Positions 23,777 through 35,183 of a stretch of 64,000 bases of DNA are shown piece after piece. The notes beneath the pieces are model-generated. The model did not search any database. It was not told where the DNA came from and saw only the letters and a program-made list of their open reading frames with translations. A program made the translations under genes and the position numbers. This DNA comes from Phorcus lineatus (lineage: Eukaryota > Mollusca > Gastropoda > Trochida > Trochidae), in contig OV121085.1 of the NCBI GenBank assembly GCA_921293015.1, forward strand, positions 13,293,731-13,357,730. Reading direction: 5' to 3'. The first letter of the stretch is position 1, and each line of letters starts with the position of its first letter.

Positions 23777-23821
23777 ATGCTACCAACTCCGCCTCTACAT
23801 GTCCGGATTTTAAAGGTCAGG

Positions 23822-24049
23822 ATGGCGGGAAGTCTTGTAATACGAACGCGAACTTCTCGTGCCGGTGACGACGTGAACCGGAGCGATCTATACCGGGACA
23901 AGCCTGTCACGCCCGTCGGAGACTTTGTACGACCTTATAAGCTTTGTTGTCATGTTTTTAACGCGGTTGCAGGTCCATACGAATGCTGGACATTGCGAAG
24001 GGTTGAGAAAAATGCCATTGTGAAGTTACAACTGCGCAACTTGGTGTGA
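23822..24049 (+). CDS. CpG-rich open segment, possible first exon (uncertain)
   Basis: The frame continues from 23777, but the ATG at 23822 has a good eukaryotic context (AGGATGG). About 75 codons rich in R, V and D follow, starting MAGSLVIRTRTSRAGDD. The stretch is strikingly CpG-rich for this window (GAACGCGAACTT, GACGACGTGAACCGGAGCG). A GCAG|GTCCAT donor-like site lies inside. No family recognised. It could instead be part of an unrecognised GC-rich repeat. Confidence 0.2.
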   Translation: MAGSLVIRTRTSRAGDDVNRSDLYRDKPVTPVGDFVRPYKLCCHVFNAVAGPYECWTLRRVEKNAIVKLQLRNLV

Positions 24050-24419
24050 AAACAACGAGAGTCAACCTTGTTGGGGGTTTGTTATATCTATAGTGACCGA
24101 ATGAATAGTTGGAATTGCCAGGCAATATGTTGTGTTAGCTAGAGAATGGTGTATATAAACGCCAGTGTCACAACGGTATGGTCAATCCGATTATCTACAC
24201 TAATTCAAAGATATCTTATAAGGGGACTTTCGATTCCCAATACTCAATTCATCTGCTGATTTTACCTTTCGTACAATAATCATCTCGCGACAAATTTCTG
24301 TAGGATCAAATCTTTTACCAGAAAGTCAGTTGGCGGTTTTATCTGTGCAACTTCTCAATGGATGTAACTTGAGTGTGATTTTTTTCAAAGATGAGGTGAC
24401 AAAAGGGGGAAGATGGTTT

Positions 24420-24438
24420 GGGGGGGGGGGGGGGGGGG
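24420..24438 (+). repeat. Poly-G run
   Basis: About 19 consecutive G residues, preceded by GGGGGAAGATGGTTTG. Potential G-quadruplex; the length in an assembly is unreliable. Confidence 0.9.
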
Positions 24439-25135
24439 CTGTTGGTCTTATGGCGATTAAATCACATGCTGACATAATTTCGTATCAATCTTTTTATTTG
24501 ATGTAGTTACTATCATTATACTAGGTACATTATAGTATGTAATGAATTGAAAAATAAACATATACTTAAAATGTATTTCGGTGTATGTTTTCTTTTAGAT
24601 ATTGTAGATTTATGGGAATTGCAAAAGAGTCGCGTTCAAAATTGAGAAATTTAAATGAAATAAACAATAACAATAAAATATAGGAAACATCGAGATTATG
24701 AAAACAGGACCATTAGATTCGAACTTCAGTCCACAACTACCTTTATGACTGTGTTTATAGGAAATATTACACGATATGTACTGAACATTTTAACATTTAA
24801 CATAGACAGAAGAAACATTTATGTTATGTCACATACATGTAAAGGTAGTTGTACTACAATGCACGCAAGAGGCCATTGTCAGTTAGCCTTTCATGGACGT
24901 TTATATATAGTGAAAAATGTCAGTTATGAAAATATTATACAAGACATTTCCACTATTTTATTTTAAAGATTTGTAGAAATTTGATATGATAAAACAAAAA
25001 ATTAACATTCAACCCACACGACTTCTTATTGGAATTTGATTGAATTTAAAAAGCTAAAGATTATACTAGATACGCTACACGATAAAGTCCATATGAACAT
25101 GAAATTAGTTTAAGGATATTCGACAGCATTTCCAT
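24439..25135. other. No gene seen
   Basis: AT-rich; the 73-codon plus frame at 24745-24966 has no recognisable domain. Confidence 0.5.
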
Positions 25136-25507
25136 TCAAGTGTCAACACCTTTACAATATAAATCGATTTAGGGAGATGAATTTTTGTAGCTCAACCGAA
25201 CTGGTCACTTAATTTTATTTAAAGATTTATTTCTTCTAAATTCGCCCCCCCCCCAAATACTTTATGCCAAATGTATTATCTTTAGGGGACAAAACATCTC
25301 CTCACTCAACCCGAACCCCCTTTTTTCATATCAAGTACCTTTTAATCATTTAAGGTAGGGAAATAGATTCTCATAGCTTAACCGAGCCATGGTACGTTCG
25401 TTTTAATAGTTATCATAAATGAAAAAATTGTTTTGCAATTGGCAACATTTATTTTCGTTTTTGTGAGATCACCTACTTCACTTACAATCTGTTACTGCCC
25501 CTTTAAA
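25136..25507. mobile_element. Family M MITE-like element, copy 2
   Basis: Ends GTTACTGCCCCTTTAAA and shares ACAAAACATCTCCTCACTCAAC, CCATGGTACGTTCGTTTTAA-like and TTTGTGAGATCA blocks with copies at 8452 and 36958. The left end is not clear and carries a C10 run at about 25245. Confidence 0.6.
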
Positions 25508-26097
25508 ACTCATTTAATGAATTAACAGAGATTTTCTCGCTAGTTTTCCTTTTCGTGAGTATCTTCATTCCACAACTTTTTTTAATGCCTTTGAAATTTC
25601 CTTTCTGTGATTTTTTAAAATAGAAATTTCAAATAATTGCTTTAACAAGTTTATGCCTGTTGACACTGAAACTGAAAACAAAATCATTAGTACTACATAA
25701 GAGCTTCAGTCTGTGTACATTTAGTTAAATATCGCTAATGTGAAACTTAAAACATATAGGAAGGTTTTTTAATATACTTAAAAAATGTTAATGGGGATTC
25801 CTAAGTCTCTTAGCTGACAAATCATTTATGATTGTGTTATTATATTAGTATTAGCTCCTTTTCTCATTACGTTTCTCAGTTGCTTGTCATTTGATATATT
25901 TGCTTAAGAAATCAGGACAAAAAATAACAAGTTCTTTTACTTTTGTCTGATACTTTTCTTGACAAATTGAATAGAGTAGAACTTGTGATACTTTAGATTT
26001 ATTTGCGAAACACTTACTATACACATTTGTAATAGTTTAATAGGAGTCCATGTACTAAACCAACAGTGCAAATCACCCATTAAAAATAGGTCATCAC
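25508..26097. other. No gene seen
   Basis: AT-rich, no supported feature. Confidence 0.5.
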
Positions 26098-26246
26098 TTA
26101 TATATATATATATATATATATGAAAAGTTGAATTGGTTCAAACGCAAGGTCACATATAGATTAAATATAACATACTTCACATAGTCGTTTGAAGAATCAT
26201 TTTAAAATGATTCTTCAAACGACTATGTGAAGTATGTTATATTTAA

Positions 26247-26284
<38 letters not shown>
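26098..26284. repeat. Perfect 100-bp palindrome framed by TA microsatellites
   Basis: 26154-26253 is a perfect inverted repeat: two 50-base arms meeting with no spacer at 26203/26204 (centre GATTC ATTTT AAAAT GAATC-like). TA runs lie at 26098-26121 and 26250-26276, followed by a short CA run. Outside 26154 the symmetry stops at once. Confidence 0.95.
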
Positions 26285-26723
26285 TGTATACGTCATGAGA
26301 AACAATAATGACGTCATACATTGCATAATACATATGTTGCGTAGATATATTACATAGATACAGACTGCATACTCAAAATGTAGCGTATAACGAACATACA
26401 TGTAAATGTGCATTGAATTGAAGAATGTCAGATTAAAATTTGGAATTAAACTTGGGCTTGAGGTTATCAATAAATGATAATTCCCTTTCCTTTGCTTCGT
26501 TGATGACCTTGCATTGCTGAAGGTCCAACCATGTTCCACACACACCCTGCAGATGGGGTCTCATAGACCGACACAGCTGTCTGTCGATGGTGTATAATAT
26601 ATATGGTGTATATATGGTGTGTATAGATATAGAAAAAGAATTCACAAGTATACAGTATTATATATTCAAATACAAAAAATGACACATGGCCAACATTGCC
26701 CCAACATGTTTCCTTGATCTCTT

Positions 26724-26724
<1 letters not shown>
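26285..26724. other. No gene seen
   Basis: AT-rich with short ATGGTGTATAT repeats near 26590-26625. Confidence 0.5.

Positions 26725-26773
<49 letters not shown>
26725..26773. repeat. TA dinucleotide microsatellite
   Basis: About 49 bases of TA. Frames crossing it on both strands are artefacts. Confidence 0.95.
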
Positions 26774-26776
<3 letters not shown>

Positions 26777-27769
26777 ATGCAAAGTGTCATGATGAGACGT
26801 GTCTGTATTTTAACTTGTGCCGTTCATTTAAACACCAATAGCAATGAACATGTCATTCAAATCCTTTTGCACTTTAAGCTTCTATCAGTCCATAAAGTTA
26901 TAAACACAGTTAACATGATAATGGCGCCTTGTCCGTGTTTGATACCTCATTTTGTGGGTTATTTTGGATTAATATTCCAGTGAGATAAATCCTTAATGGC
27001 AATTGAAAGACATAAGTGATAAGTATATGATGTCGAATTCAGGTGTTCACTTCTTCAATGAAGCATGAAACATGACGATGCAGCATTCCATAGTAGTTTT
27101 ATGAGAATCTTGTGAAATAACTTAACATTTAAAGTTGTCCTGGTTTGATAAAGTTTTATGTTCTCTATAAGTGTCCATTCCCGATTTGAAAGGTTTTAAT
27201 TGGTATTTAACTGTGCTGGTGAAACACTCTGTTTGATGGGAACATTTTCTAAAATCACTACAAGTTTTCATGTTGAAATATGGCTCCCATTTATTCATAA
27301 GGTATCCATCTATATTTGGTATGCCTGCCGTGGTTATCAGATTCGTTTATAACTGTAACTGATAAAGCATCTTGACCAGTTATCGGCACTGTCAATATCT
27401 ATGTCAATTCTTTATTTCACAAGTAGTGAGTCTCATAAGTTGAACGTTAATTTTTTTTATTTTATTGATGCAGGATAGGACATTGTTGGAGGTCCATTCA
27501 GAAATTTTTCATTGTTTTCAGATGATTCTTAGAGGAATGAGTTCCATTGATTGTTCAATCATATTTTTATGTATCTTAAAGAGCCACTCTGTGATTTCCA
27601 TAACATATTATCTACCTTTGATACGAACCTTAATGTCATATGTGGTGATATAAATTCAAAACATCTGAACTTTTTATGTCCAAAAGACATATATATGACA
27701 AATACTTGTTTTCCATGAAAATCTAAAAAACAGCCTTATAAATGCACAGAGGTGTAGATACCACGACCT
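26774..27769. other. No gene seen
   Basis: AT-rich, no supported feature. Confidence 0.5.
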
Positions 27770-28055
27770 ATATACATGGATACTAGTTATATAACGTAAC
27801 AAACACTATCAACTCCTAACTGCCTTCCTGGCTGTTTTAGATAAGTCTCGAAAATTACGTTTGACTATTTGACGCTCGCCACTGTCCGGTTTTCGGTCAT
27901 AATTGCGTCGTTCTGCCTTCATATTGTCACTGTAAAAAACAATAAGCTTTAAAATGTGTATTGTTGGTAACAGTCGATACTTCGCGATCAAATGACACCA
28001 CTGATTAAGTTTGGCATATATGACTCCAACACCTCACGGAGTGGATCTTTAATGG
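27770..28055 (-). mobile_element. Dispersed repeat family R, copy C (reverse)
   Basis: The minus strand starts TTAAAGATCCACTCCG, then GTCATTTGATCGCGAAGTA, ACCGAAAACCGGACAGTGGC and CAGCCAGGAAGGCAGTTAGG. It carries the family core seen in copies A, B and D. Confidence 0.75.
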
Positions 28056-28724
28056 TTGAAGCTCATTCTGTACTCAAACATTATTCCTTGTGTTTCTAAT
28101 CAAACACGATCAATTTTTATTAATAACCATTGGGTGTCAATTCATATTTTATTCAAAGTCAACCTGTTCATGAACATGTGCAACTTTAAGGCATTTTAAC
28201 AATTACCCTTGAATATATGTACTGAGTATACGATGTACATAAAATATGTACACATTTGAAATCTCTAAGCTGTGAAGCGTCCTTTAGAGCGTGCAGTCGA
28301 CATGGTTATATCTCGACCATTAAATTTTAAAATTATGCTTTTGTGATAATAACATAAGTGTTACCAAAACTACTTATGTATGTGAATCTATCAAATTTTT
28401 TTACCTTTTATGTCTACGTTTCCTTTGAAAATTTACATAAAATTAAAAGGGTTTTTAATATTTGCTCCTTCATAAACAAATTATGGTTGGATAATTTCCG
28501 TAGCCGTAGATATGTTCAAAACCTGAAACACCTCTTTTCCTTTTGATATCAATTGATGCGTCTAACTTGACACCACAAATTTGTTTTGATTTGATGCCTA
28601 TAAACAAAAGTTGTAAACATCTCATTTAAGATAGTAAGAATACTAGTTACAGATAAAAACTTTTCATACAATATTTTATGAGATGTTTTCAATATAAGGC
28701 CGAAACGATACGTGTAAAGTGTTT
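28056..28724. other. No gene seen
   Basis: AT-rich, no supported feature. Confidence 0.5.
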
Positions 28725-29092
28725 TAAAGGTACAGAAGGGGCGGTCTTTTTAAGATGAATAAAGAGACTCACAAAAACGAAAATAAATGTTACAAATTGC
28801 AAGAAAATGTATATTTAAAAAACAATAGCAGTTCTTAAGTGAACGTATCATGTTCATTTGAGCAGTGCATATTCATTTCCGTACCTAAAAATATCAAAAG
28901 GTATTCACACAAAAATGGCCGAGAGTAGTTTTTTTGCTAGATACCTAGATATATGTTTTAACGACTCCGGATAACTGAGTTGAGAAAAGAGATACTTGAC
29001 CGTCTTTATATTATAGATTTGGCATAAAATAATGTTTATTGGGAAAATTGGAGAAATATTTAAAAAACCCTTCTACTGTCCCTTACGTAAAG
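28725..29092 (-). mobile_element. Family M MITE-like element, copy 4 (reverse)
   Basis: Bounded by TTTTAAAGGTACAGAAGGGG at the left and CTACTGTCCCTTACGTAAAG at the right. Inside, on the minus strand, are CATTTTTGTGTGAATACCTT and CGTTTTTGTGAGTCTC-like blocks as in the other copies. Confidence 0.55.
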
Positions 29093-30259
29093 ATCGATTG
29101 AAATGTCCTATTTTGGGTAAAGTTTAGGATAGTATTCGAAAGTGGAACTCTTTCCTGGTCACATTCGTCCATATCTCGATAGCGGGTAAGCTCACATGGA
29201 CATTAGTTCCGTCAGGTCAAGGGTCACAACATTCTCGTGATATCTCGTGACAATCACGCCTATAAGCGATAACGTATAGATGGAAACAAGAGGAAATGAT
29301 AACATCGCATGACCGATAGATAACTACGATTACCTGGACATTCCGGTACGGGAAGATTGTTTTAAAACATGATCAAACATTCAACATGCTTACCAACTTC
29401 ACATTCACATTTAACATATAAATCTGTTTTGATATATATATATATATATGACAAGGTCAATTCATAACGTTTACGTAACGTTTTTTTTAAAAACAAAACT
29501 GTAGAACGATTACGCCATTGGTATTTCAAAGAAATTGAAATACCTTTAATTTAATTAACATTAACATATTTGGGAACTCATTTGGCAAAATCAATGCATC
29601 GCTGACTTGAAGTCGAAGATACTTTGAATACCAAAATTTACCATGTCTACTTTGTTAGTATTTAGAATGGTTTACGAATATGTATATTTGTTGATCAAAG
29701 TTAGAAAAGTTTTCTACATAATCCTTAAACTGATATATAGATCGATCTTTAACATTAACGCAAGTGATTTTAGTCATGTAATGTTAGTCAGCAGAACTTT
29801 GTATCCAGTAAGACTGAAATAAAATCACATAAATTTCATTTATAGTAATCCTCAGTAGATATTGTATTTTAAAAACCAAATAAACTTAGTTTATTAACAC
29901 TACCGACCATCAACACAAGCGGTTATCAGCCGGTTATGCTAAGTCAGCAATATTTTGTATAGCCTTTTATCAAGCAAGACTGAAATTTTGAAACACTTGA
30001 TGTATTCGCGTAACAAAAGCATATTCAATAAAAGTAGATTGGTCAACAGAAGTATTTTTGATCAGGAAAGACTTGATCATCAATCAGATATATACATGAC
30101 TCGAGTAAACCCTATGCCACTTCTTCCGTCTTCTCTCAGTCAATGCCATTCCTTGACAGTCAATTTCACCAGCTGTAATAGAGAGTCCTGTTTATGTGTC
30201 CTCTGATCCCCTCATTTCCTCCTCTTAGTTTACCCTTCATCTTCTTCATCTTCATCACT
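29093..30259. other. No gene seen
   Basis: AT-rich with a short TA run at 29432-29449. The frame at 29955-30206 has no recognisable domain. Confidence 0.5.
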
Positions 30260-30261
30260 GG

Positions 30262-30602
30262 ACAAGGTCTTGAACCTTGTAAGCGGCTCCGTTGTTGATC
30301 GTCTGGAAATGTTGGTGGCTTTTCCTGGTCCTGTGTGGAAAAGGACGTCAAAATACATGTATGGTACTTTTCTCGCTTTTAGCCCAATTGTAAATTCGTT
30401 TGTGGCCCATTATAGTGACCGACGTAAATTTTAACTGTACAAGGTCTTTCAGGTAACAATTGTTGAAGAGCAGCTTGGAAATGTGGGTCTTTTGCTGGTC
30501 TTGCATGCCAAAATATGTCAAAATACTTGTTTGGTACCTTTCTCGCTTTGTGCTCTATTACAAGTTCGTGGTCGTCAATTTGAGTGACCAGGGCCTCCTG
30601 TC
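30262..30602. repeat. Diverged tandem duplication, about 175-bp unit
   Basis: CAAGGTCTTGAACC... and CAAGGTCTTTCAGG... start two units that share GGAAATGT, TTTTCCTGGTC/TTTTGCTGGTC, GTCAAAATAC, TGGTACYTTTCTCGCTTT and AGTGACC in order, at roughly 70% identity. Confidence 0.75.
30379..30600 (-). CDS. Open frame in tandem duplication, possible terminal exon (uncertain)
   Basis: 73 codons open from an AG acceptor-like site (TTTGTGACAG) to TAA. Visible stretches are QIDDHELVIEHKARKVPNKY, FDIFWHARPAKDPHFQAALQ and ERPCTVKIYVGHYNG. Composition is convincingly protein-like. The homologous unit at 30262-30420 is frameshifted and carries a stop, which argues that selection on protein is absent or lost. 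No family recognised. Confidence 0.25.
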   Translation of the reverse strand, partial: QEALVTQIDDHELVIEHKARKVPNKYFDIFWHARPAKDPHFQAALQQLLPERPCTVKIYVGHYNGPQTNLQLG

Positions 30603-31240
30603 ACAAACCTTGTGATCTTAAGTCAATAGGGTAACCTTAGTGAGTGGACAAATATGGATGCTAAGGTTAACCTTAGTAAAGGTTGCATTGTGGAATCGGG
30701 TCCAAAGTCAATTTACAAAAATCACACCTAGCACCATAGCTGTAAATTGAGTTATAACAAAAGACTAAGGCAGCTTATTGGGTAGGACATTATGAAAGAC
30801 TGTCTTAGCATATCAGTCTCTTATATCAGTTGCTATGTAGACTGTTTCTAAAATAATCATAGAGTTATTAGATCCTAACGCAAGTCTTCAAATCAAAAGA
30901 TCAACAAATCCATAAATATAAATTTATGATTTTAAAACATATTTGTTTTATCAGGACGATTATATTCAAACATATTTCAAGCAGCTACAACTCGTTAAAA
31001 TCCTTTATATTTAACTTCAAATTCATTTGAATTAAACTCCAATTAAAATCAGAAGAACCTTCAGAAGGCCAGAACATTCTCAATAAAACGATAAACCTTG
31101 GGATTTATTTCCTTGACCTAGAATTTAAACCAAAGCTTTAATTGAGAATAACGTTTTTCTGACAACCCTTGAAGCCTACGTTCTACGGTAAGTTGTCAAT
31201 AAATCAACCCAACGTGAAAAGTGGAGGTGTAGGTGTATGT
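30603..31240. other. No gene seen
   Basis: Contains GCTAAGGTTAACCTTAG, a near-palindrome at about 30660-30676, possibly the edge of a repeat. Otherwise AT-rich. Confidence 0.5.
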
Positions 31241-31735
31241 AAGCCTGTAAATTGCATTGTGCAGTTCTGACCCTCCCTTCACCCTCCCCCTCCCCATGAA
31301 GAGAAGGGCATGTTACCTATGTGTGGTATGTTACGCTGTATTGTCTAAACCACTGGCGTATTTTTTTACGAACCTTCAATGTACTCTCTGTCTAAAAGCA
31401 CCAGAAGAATGATGACAATTTCATGGATAAACAACTTCTTTATTCTTTAAAGCCGACGTTTCGACATATATTCTAATGCACGCGTAGTTGTGAAGCAAGT
31501 GACACATGAGGTAGATTATTATATTTATATGTTTATGAAATGGACAGACTTCATCGTTTAGTAATGTTGAGTCTTTAAAATGAGATTAACACAAGTTATA
31601 TATTTTAACAATTGAAACAATAGTTTATGTAACGCTGTGAATTGCAGCGCTGACCCTCCCTCTCCCCCCTCCCCTTGCAGAGTACGGCGTGTTCCCCAAG
31701 TGTGGTATGTTACGCTGTCCTGTCTAACCTACTGG
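31241..31735 (+). repeat. Duplicated about 110-bp segment flanking a Penelope-like terminus
   Basis: 31241-31365 and 31625-31735 both read TGACCCTCCCT, a CCCTCCCC tract, GTGTGGTATGTTACGCTGT and CTACTGGCGTATTT or its variant. They are diverged and lie on either side of the element at 31425-31500. Confidence 0.75.
31425..31500 (-). mobile_element. Penelope-like element terminus (fragment)
   Basis: The minus strand reads TATGTCGAAACGTCGGCTTT, then AGAATAAAGAAGTTGTTTATCC. The AAGAAGTTGT..ATCCAT end is nearly the same as in the palindrome at 59530-59632. The upstream ribozyme-core sequence is not preserved. Confidence 0.55.
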
Positions 31736-32084
31736 CGTATTTACCATCAACGCATTGTCTGTTTATAAGCAACACGCTTCGTCCAAGAGTAAGGTATAGA
31801 CTTTGAAATGAAGACTGTAGAGAAATAATAACCCATATCCAAAATGGAAATAACATAGCACAGAACTTATCAGATATTTTCTTCTCTGAGAGGTATCCAG
31901 CAATTCCTACCTTCTATCTCCATGTTTATGAGATGAACGAGCAACTAGATCAATTACTTTAGAACTTCTCCATCTAAAGAACGCGGATTTCGGTGTTAAA
32001 ATGACTAGGATATACTGAGTTTAATTTCGATACTGGACTTTCTCGTCATGACATTGACTTTCAGTTAATGCAAGGAACTGGTCG
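31736..32084. other. No gene seen
   Basis: AT-rich, no supported feature. Confidence 0.5.
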
Positions 32085-32800
32085 GTTGACTTAATATCGC
32101 GTCACCTTGAAGGAAGGCGAACATTTTTAACATTGAACTATACTGGTGGAGATATTGTACACTGTATAAACACTTCAGAACACAAACATATACTTATGCA
32201 TTTAACCTTTTCCTTAATCAATTGTTCCGATTAATGAGAAAATAGAAAAGTTTACCTTGACAATTGATTTCAATTTCATCTAAACTTGAATGAACCGATA
32301 TTGCGTCACCTGAAGGGAAGGCTAACATTTTACACTTGAACTAAAATGATGGAGGTATCGTAAAAATATATCAAAGAAAAATACTATGTACATCCATACA
32401 TGCTTAAATTCTCCAACATTTTTAGCATTTTAAATATAAAAAAAATTGAAAACCTATCCAAGATTACATTTTACGCATCGTAATACAGAAACCGAATTGT
32501 TTCATAAATGAGATAAATATGTATTAACAAATGTAAATGTAATATACTATAGGCCTGAGGCCTTTTGAGTACTGAATAAAGCTTGATTGATTGATTGAGT
32601 CAGGGAGATGTTGTACATGGGAGGAACACTTTAGAACATGTACATATTCTATCTACGTGTATATGTATACATGCATGCCTTTAACCTTTTTATTTATTCA
32701 CCTCATCCGATTAATTATTCTCCATAGGAAAATGCTGTAGTTTAAAGAAATGATTTCAAATTTCTTAAAACTTAATTGAAATGTCCTTACCAAGCCATGA
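32085..32800. repeat. Diverged tandem repeat, about 200-bp unit, interrupted by a LINE end
   Basis: GCGTCACCTTGAAGGAAGGC with GGTGGAGATATTGTACA recurs as GCGTCACCTGAAGGGAAGGC with GATGGAGGTATCGTA, and a third partial copy (GGAGATGTTGTACATGGG, CCTTTAACCTTTTT) follows at 32604. The LINE tail 32420-32603 splits the array. Confidence 0.65.
32420..32603 (+). mobile_element. LINE 3' end fragment
   Basis: Ends with the hairpin GGCCTGAGGCC (32552-32562), then ACTGAATAAA (AATAAA 32575-32580) and a TTGA microsatellite (32583-32598). The same hairpin/AATAAA/microsatellite order marks the LINE ends at 43130 and 48510. The left boundary is approximate and there is no coding remnant. Confidence 0.7.
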
Positions 32801-33140
32801 TCACGTCACATGTCCGTTTTCCTTTTCAAAGTTGTATTTGAGGTTTGAAGAACTTAAAGCCATTTTAATTCTGAATTTTAACTCTTTTTTACAATGCCAA
32901 ACGTGTTCCTTTCGTATCTCACATATACTAATATGAGACCCTTGTTTATTCAGTGTAAATATGATACCTTTGCGAATCGATCCAGAAACGTTTACGTATT
33001 CTCTTTATTAATGGTAACAAATTCAACATTTTCAAGGATAATGATTGTAAATAACAACTCTTTCTTATTTTTTTTGTGGAAACGAATTTCAAAGAGACAT
33101 TACAGTTTATTCGCGAATGTTATTAGTATATGATCATAAC
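32801..33140. other. No gene seen
   Basis: AT-rich; the plus frame 32894-33133 has no recognisable features. Confidence 0.5.
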
Positions 33141-33223
33141 CAATCTCATTGAAATGAAATCTAAATGCTCAACTACACATGTAACGTAGTGCAGCAATGT
33201 TAACTTTTATTTTAATGAGATTG
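33141..33223. mobile_element. Foldback MITE, family F, copy 2
   Basis: CAATCTCATTGAAATGAAATC at one end and TTTATTTTAATGAGATTG at the other, with GTAACGTAGTGCAGCAATG inside. This is the same family as 19743-19843, whose left arm is almost the exact inverse of this right arm. Confidence 0.8.
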
Positions 33224-33340
33224 TTGATTATAACATAACCGAGTTGAGACACGTTACTGGGGGTAAAAAGTTTGTTGATTTAGACTTGACAACTAGATAA
33301 AGAAATCGCATACTCGGTAAAGGAAAAAGGGAGAAGTTTA

Positions 33341-33375
33341 GCCATTCATCGGCGCTACGAATGTGAAAAGCCTTG
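33341..33375 (+). repeat. Segment homologous to the target of the 43.1-kb LINE
   Basis: GCCATTCATCGGCGCTACGA followed by ATGTGAAAAGCC. The same sequence occurs at 43104-43130 and resumes after the LINE fragment at about 43325, so this is an empty-site paralogue. Confidence 0.7.
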
Positions 33376-34655
33376 CTCCAGCATTAAAATGCACGGTTGA
33401 TAAGTCTTATCACAAATTATTTGTAAATGTTTGTATACTTTAACCGTACATGTAGTTAATTTTTACAATGTTGTACAATCAGTGTAAGTACAGCGCCTTT
33501 TTTATGTCAGTTTCCTCCAAACAAAATGGCGCACTGGATGCCGATAGGTAAGCCTCTTTAAAAAAAAACTGTTGCTAAGCAGGTGTCTGTATTATAAGAT
33601 ATTGACGTTGTATACAATTATGTAATTCATGATATGTATAGAAGTTATATAAACGAACGAATTATGAATTTCATACATAAGTTTACAAATTCACAATAGG
33701 TTTCATAATTAATCCTTTGTTTACCATCAAGTGCTGGTCACTCAGTTTATCATTGTTTACAAGATTTGAAGTAAACACATGGCTTGTTCACTCGTGTTAA
33801 TTGCGCAGTAGCTTTATCAGTTGGTGGTATCTAATTAAAATCCACAGGTAGCAAGTTGCACTGACTTGTGACTTTCGTAGCCTTGAACTCGGCAGTCAAC
33901 ACTGAATAGTTCAACCTTCAGTGAATGTTGATCTAAACGTAATTCACATGAACGAATGAGGAAAGAAAGAGAAACATTCATATAGAATGCGAATGAACGA
34001 ACGAATTAGGGAAGAAAGGTGAAATAAATGAAAAAAAATAAATGAGAATATTTTTATAAAATGTATAGAAAATAGCTTTATAAAATATATTTAAGTTATC
34101 TTGAAATTGTTTTCTCTTTGATAAGGATTTCAGAGCTCTTTTTAAATGGTGTCATTCTATCATTTTCAGTTTTGAATATTAAAATGCGATTTTTCAGCTC
34201 CGAGATATTTATAATTCACAGGATATATGGAGGGGCATGCGCAATACCTTAGACGTAATCCGGTTCCTTTCTTTGGAAATAAATGCTTAAATCATAACTT
34301 AGTACACGTTTAAATGGACCACCTAGCAGTGAAAGTAACTTTTGAAACTAGAGTTAACCCTCAACATTATTATCTAATGCATTAATAATACAATGCCTTT
34401 CAAATTTCTGTTATGGTTCCAATGAGCTACTGAATACAAGAAGAGAATAAATAAAGTCGTTAACGTAAATATTTTACATCTAAATAACTCGATGTCCATA
34501 TGTTTATGGGGAAAATATTACCCTATTACTTTTCATGCTGTTCAATTTTCAAAGATTAATACTCTACGTTATGTGTGAATAAACTCCCTTTATTATAATT
34601 GCTTATATAACCAGTACGGTTTTAAACACTATTCACTGAGTTCATTGTGACCCAG
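33376..34655. other. No gene seen
   Basis: AT-rich with a short GAATGAACGAACGAA stretch near 34000. Confidence 0.5.
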
Positions 34656-34659
34656 GGTG

Positions 34660-35000
34660 GTAGATTAACTATTCACACATGCTTAACCTCTTTACGTAAG
34701 CACGCCAGTGTACACATAGCGGCTCAAATCCGCCTTGAATACTTATTGCAGCAGTTAGTAAGGATGCTTGTTGGTGGAGAAAATGACAATTTTCTTTAGT
34801 CTTCATTTCTGACTACTCTTTGAAGATGTCGATGGGTGCATTAGTATTGTAGATTAACAGTTCACGTATGGTTAACCTGTTTACGTAAGCACGCCATTGT
34901 CCTGAATATCTATAGCAGCAGTCACTACTGTTGTACTTGTGGGCACTGAAAATGAAAACTTTCGTAATCGGTTAAGTTATGACTATTTCTTTCTGTTAAT
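34660..35000 (+). repeat. Tandem duplication, about 189-bp period
   Basis: GTAGATTAACTATTCACA with TTTACGTAAGCACGCCA and GCAGCAGT recurs 189 bases later as GTAGATTAACAGTTCACG with the same following blocks. The second unit is shortened. Confidence 0.8.
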
Positions 35001-35183
35001 ATGATTTTTCACGAATTTAGAATTATTTGAGTGCTTCAGTACAGTACTTCTTTCTGATCTCTCTCTCCATGACAAAGTTCTGTATCCCCGAACTATCCTT
35101 TTTCTGCATCTCTTACTATCTAACTAATTTCCGCATTTCAATTTCCGGATCTATGACTATCCTACTATCTTAATTATCTGACT

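Noticed and set aside
26243..26790. Overlapping frames of 70-107 codons on the minus strand
   Set aside because: They are opened by TA microsatellites and show I/Y alternation; the rest is not protein-like.
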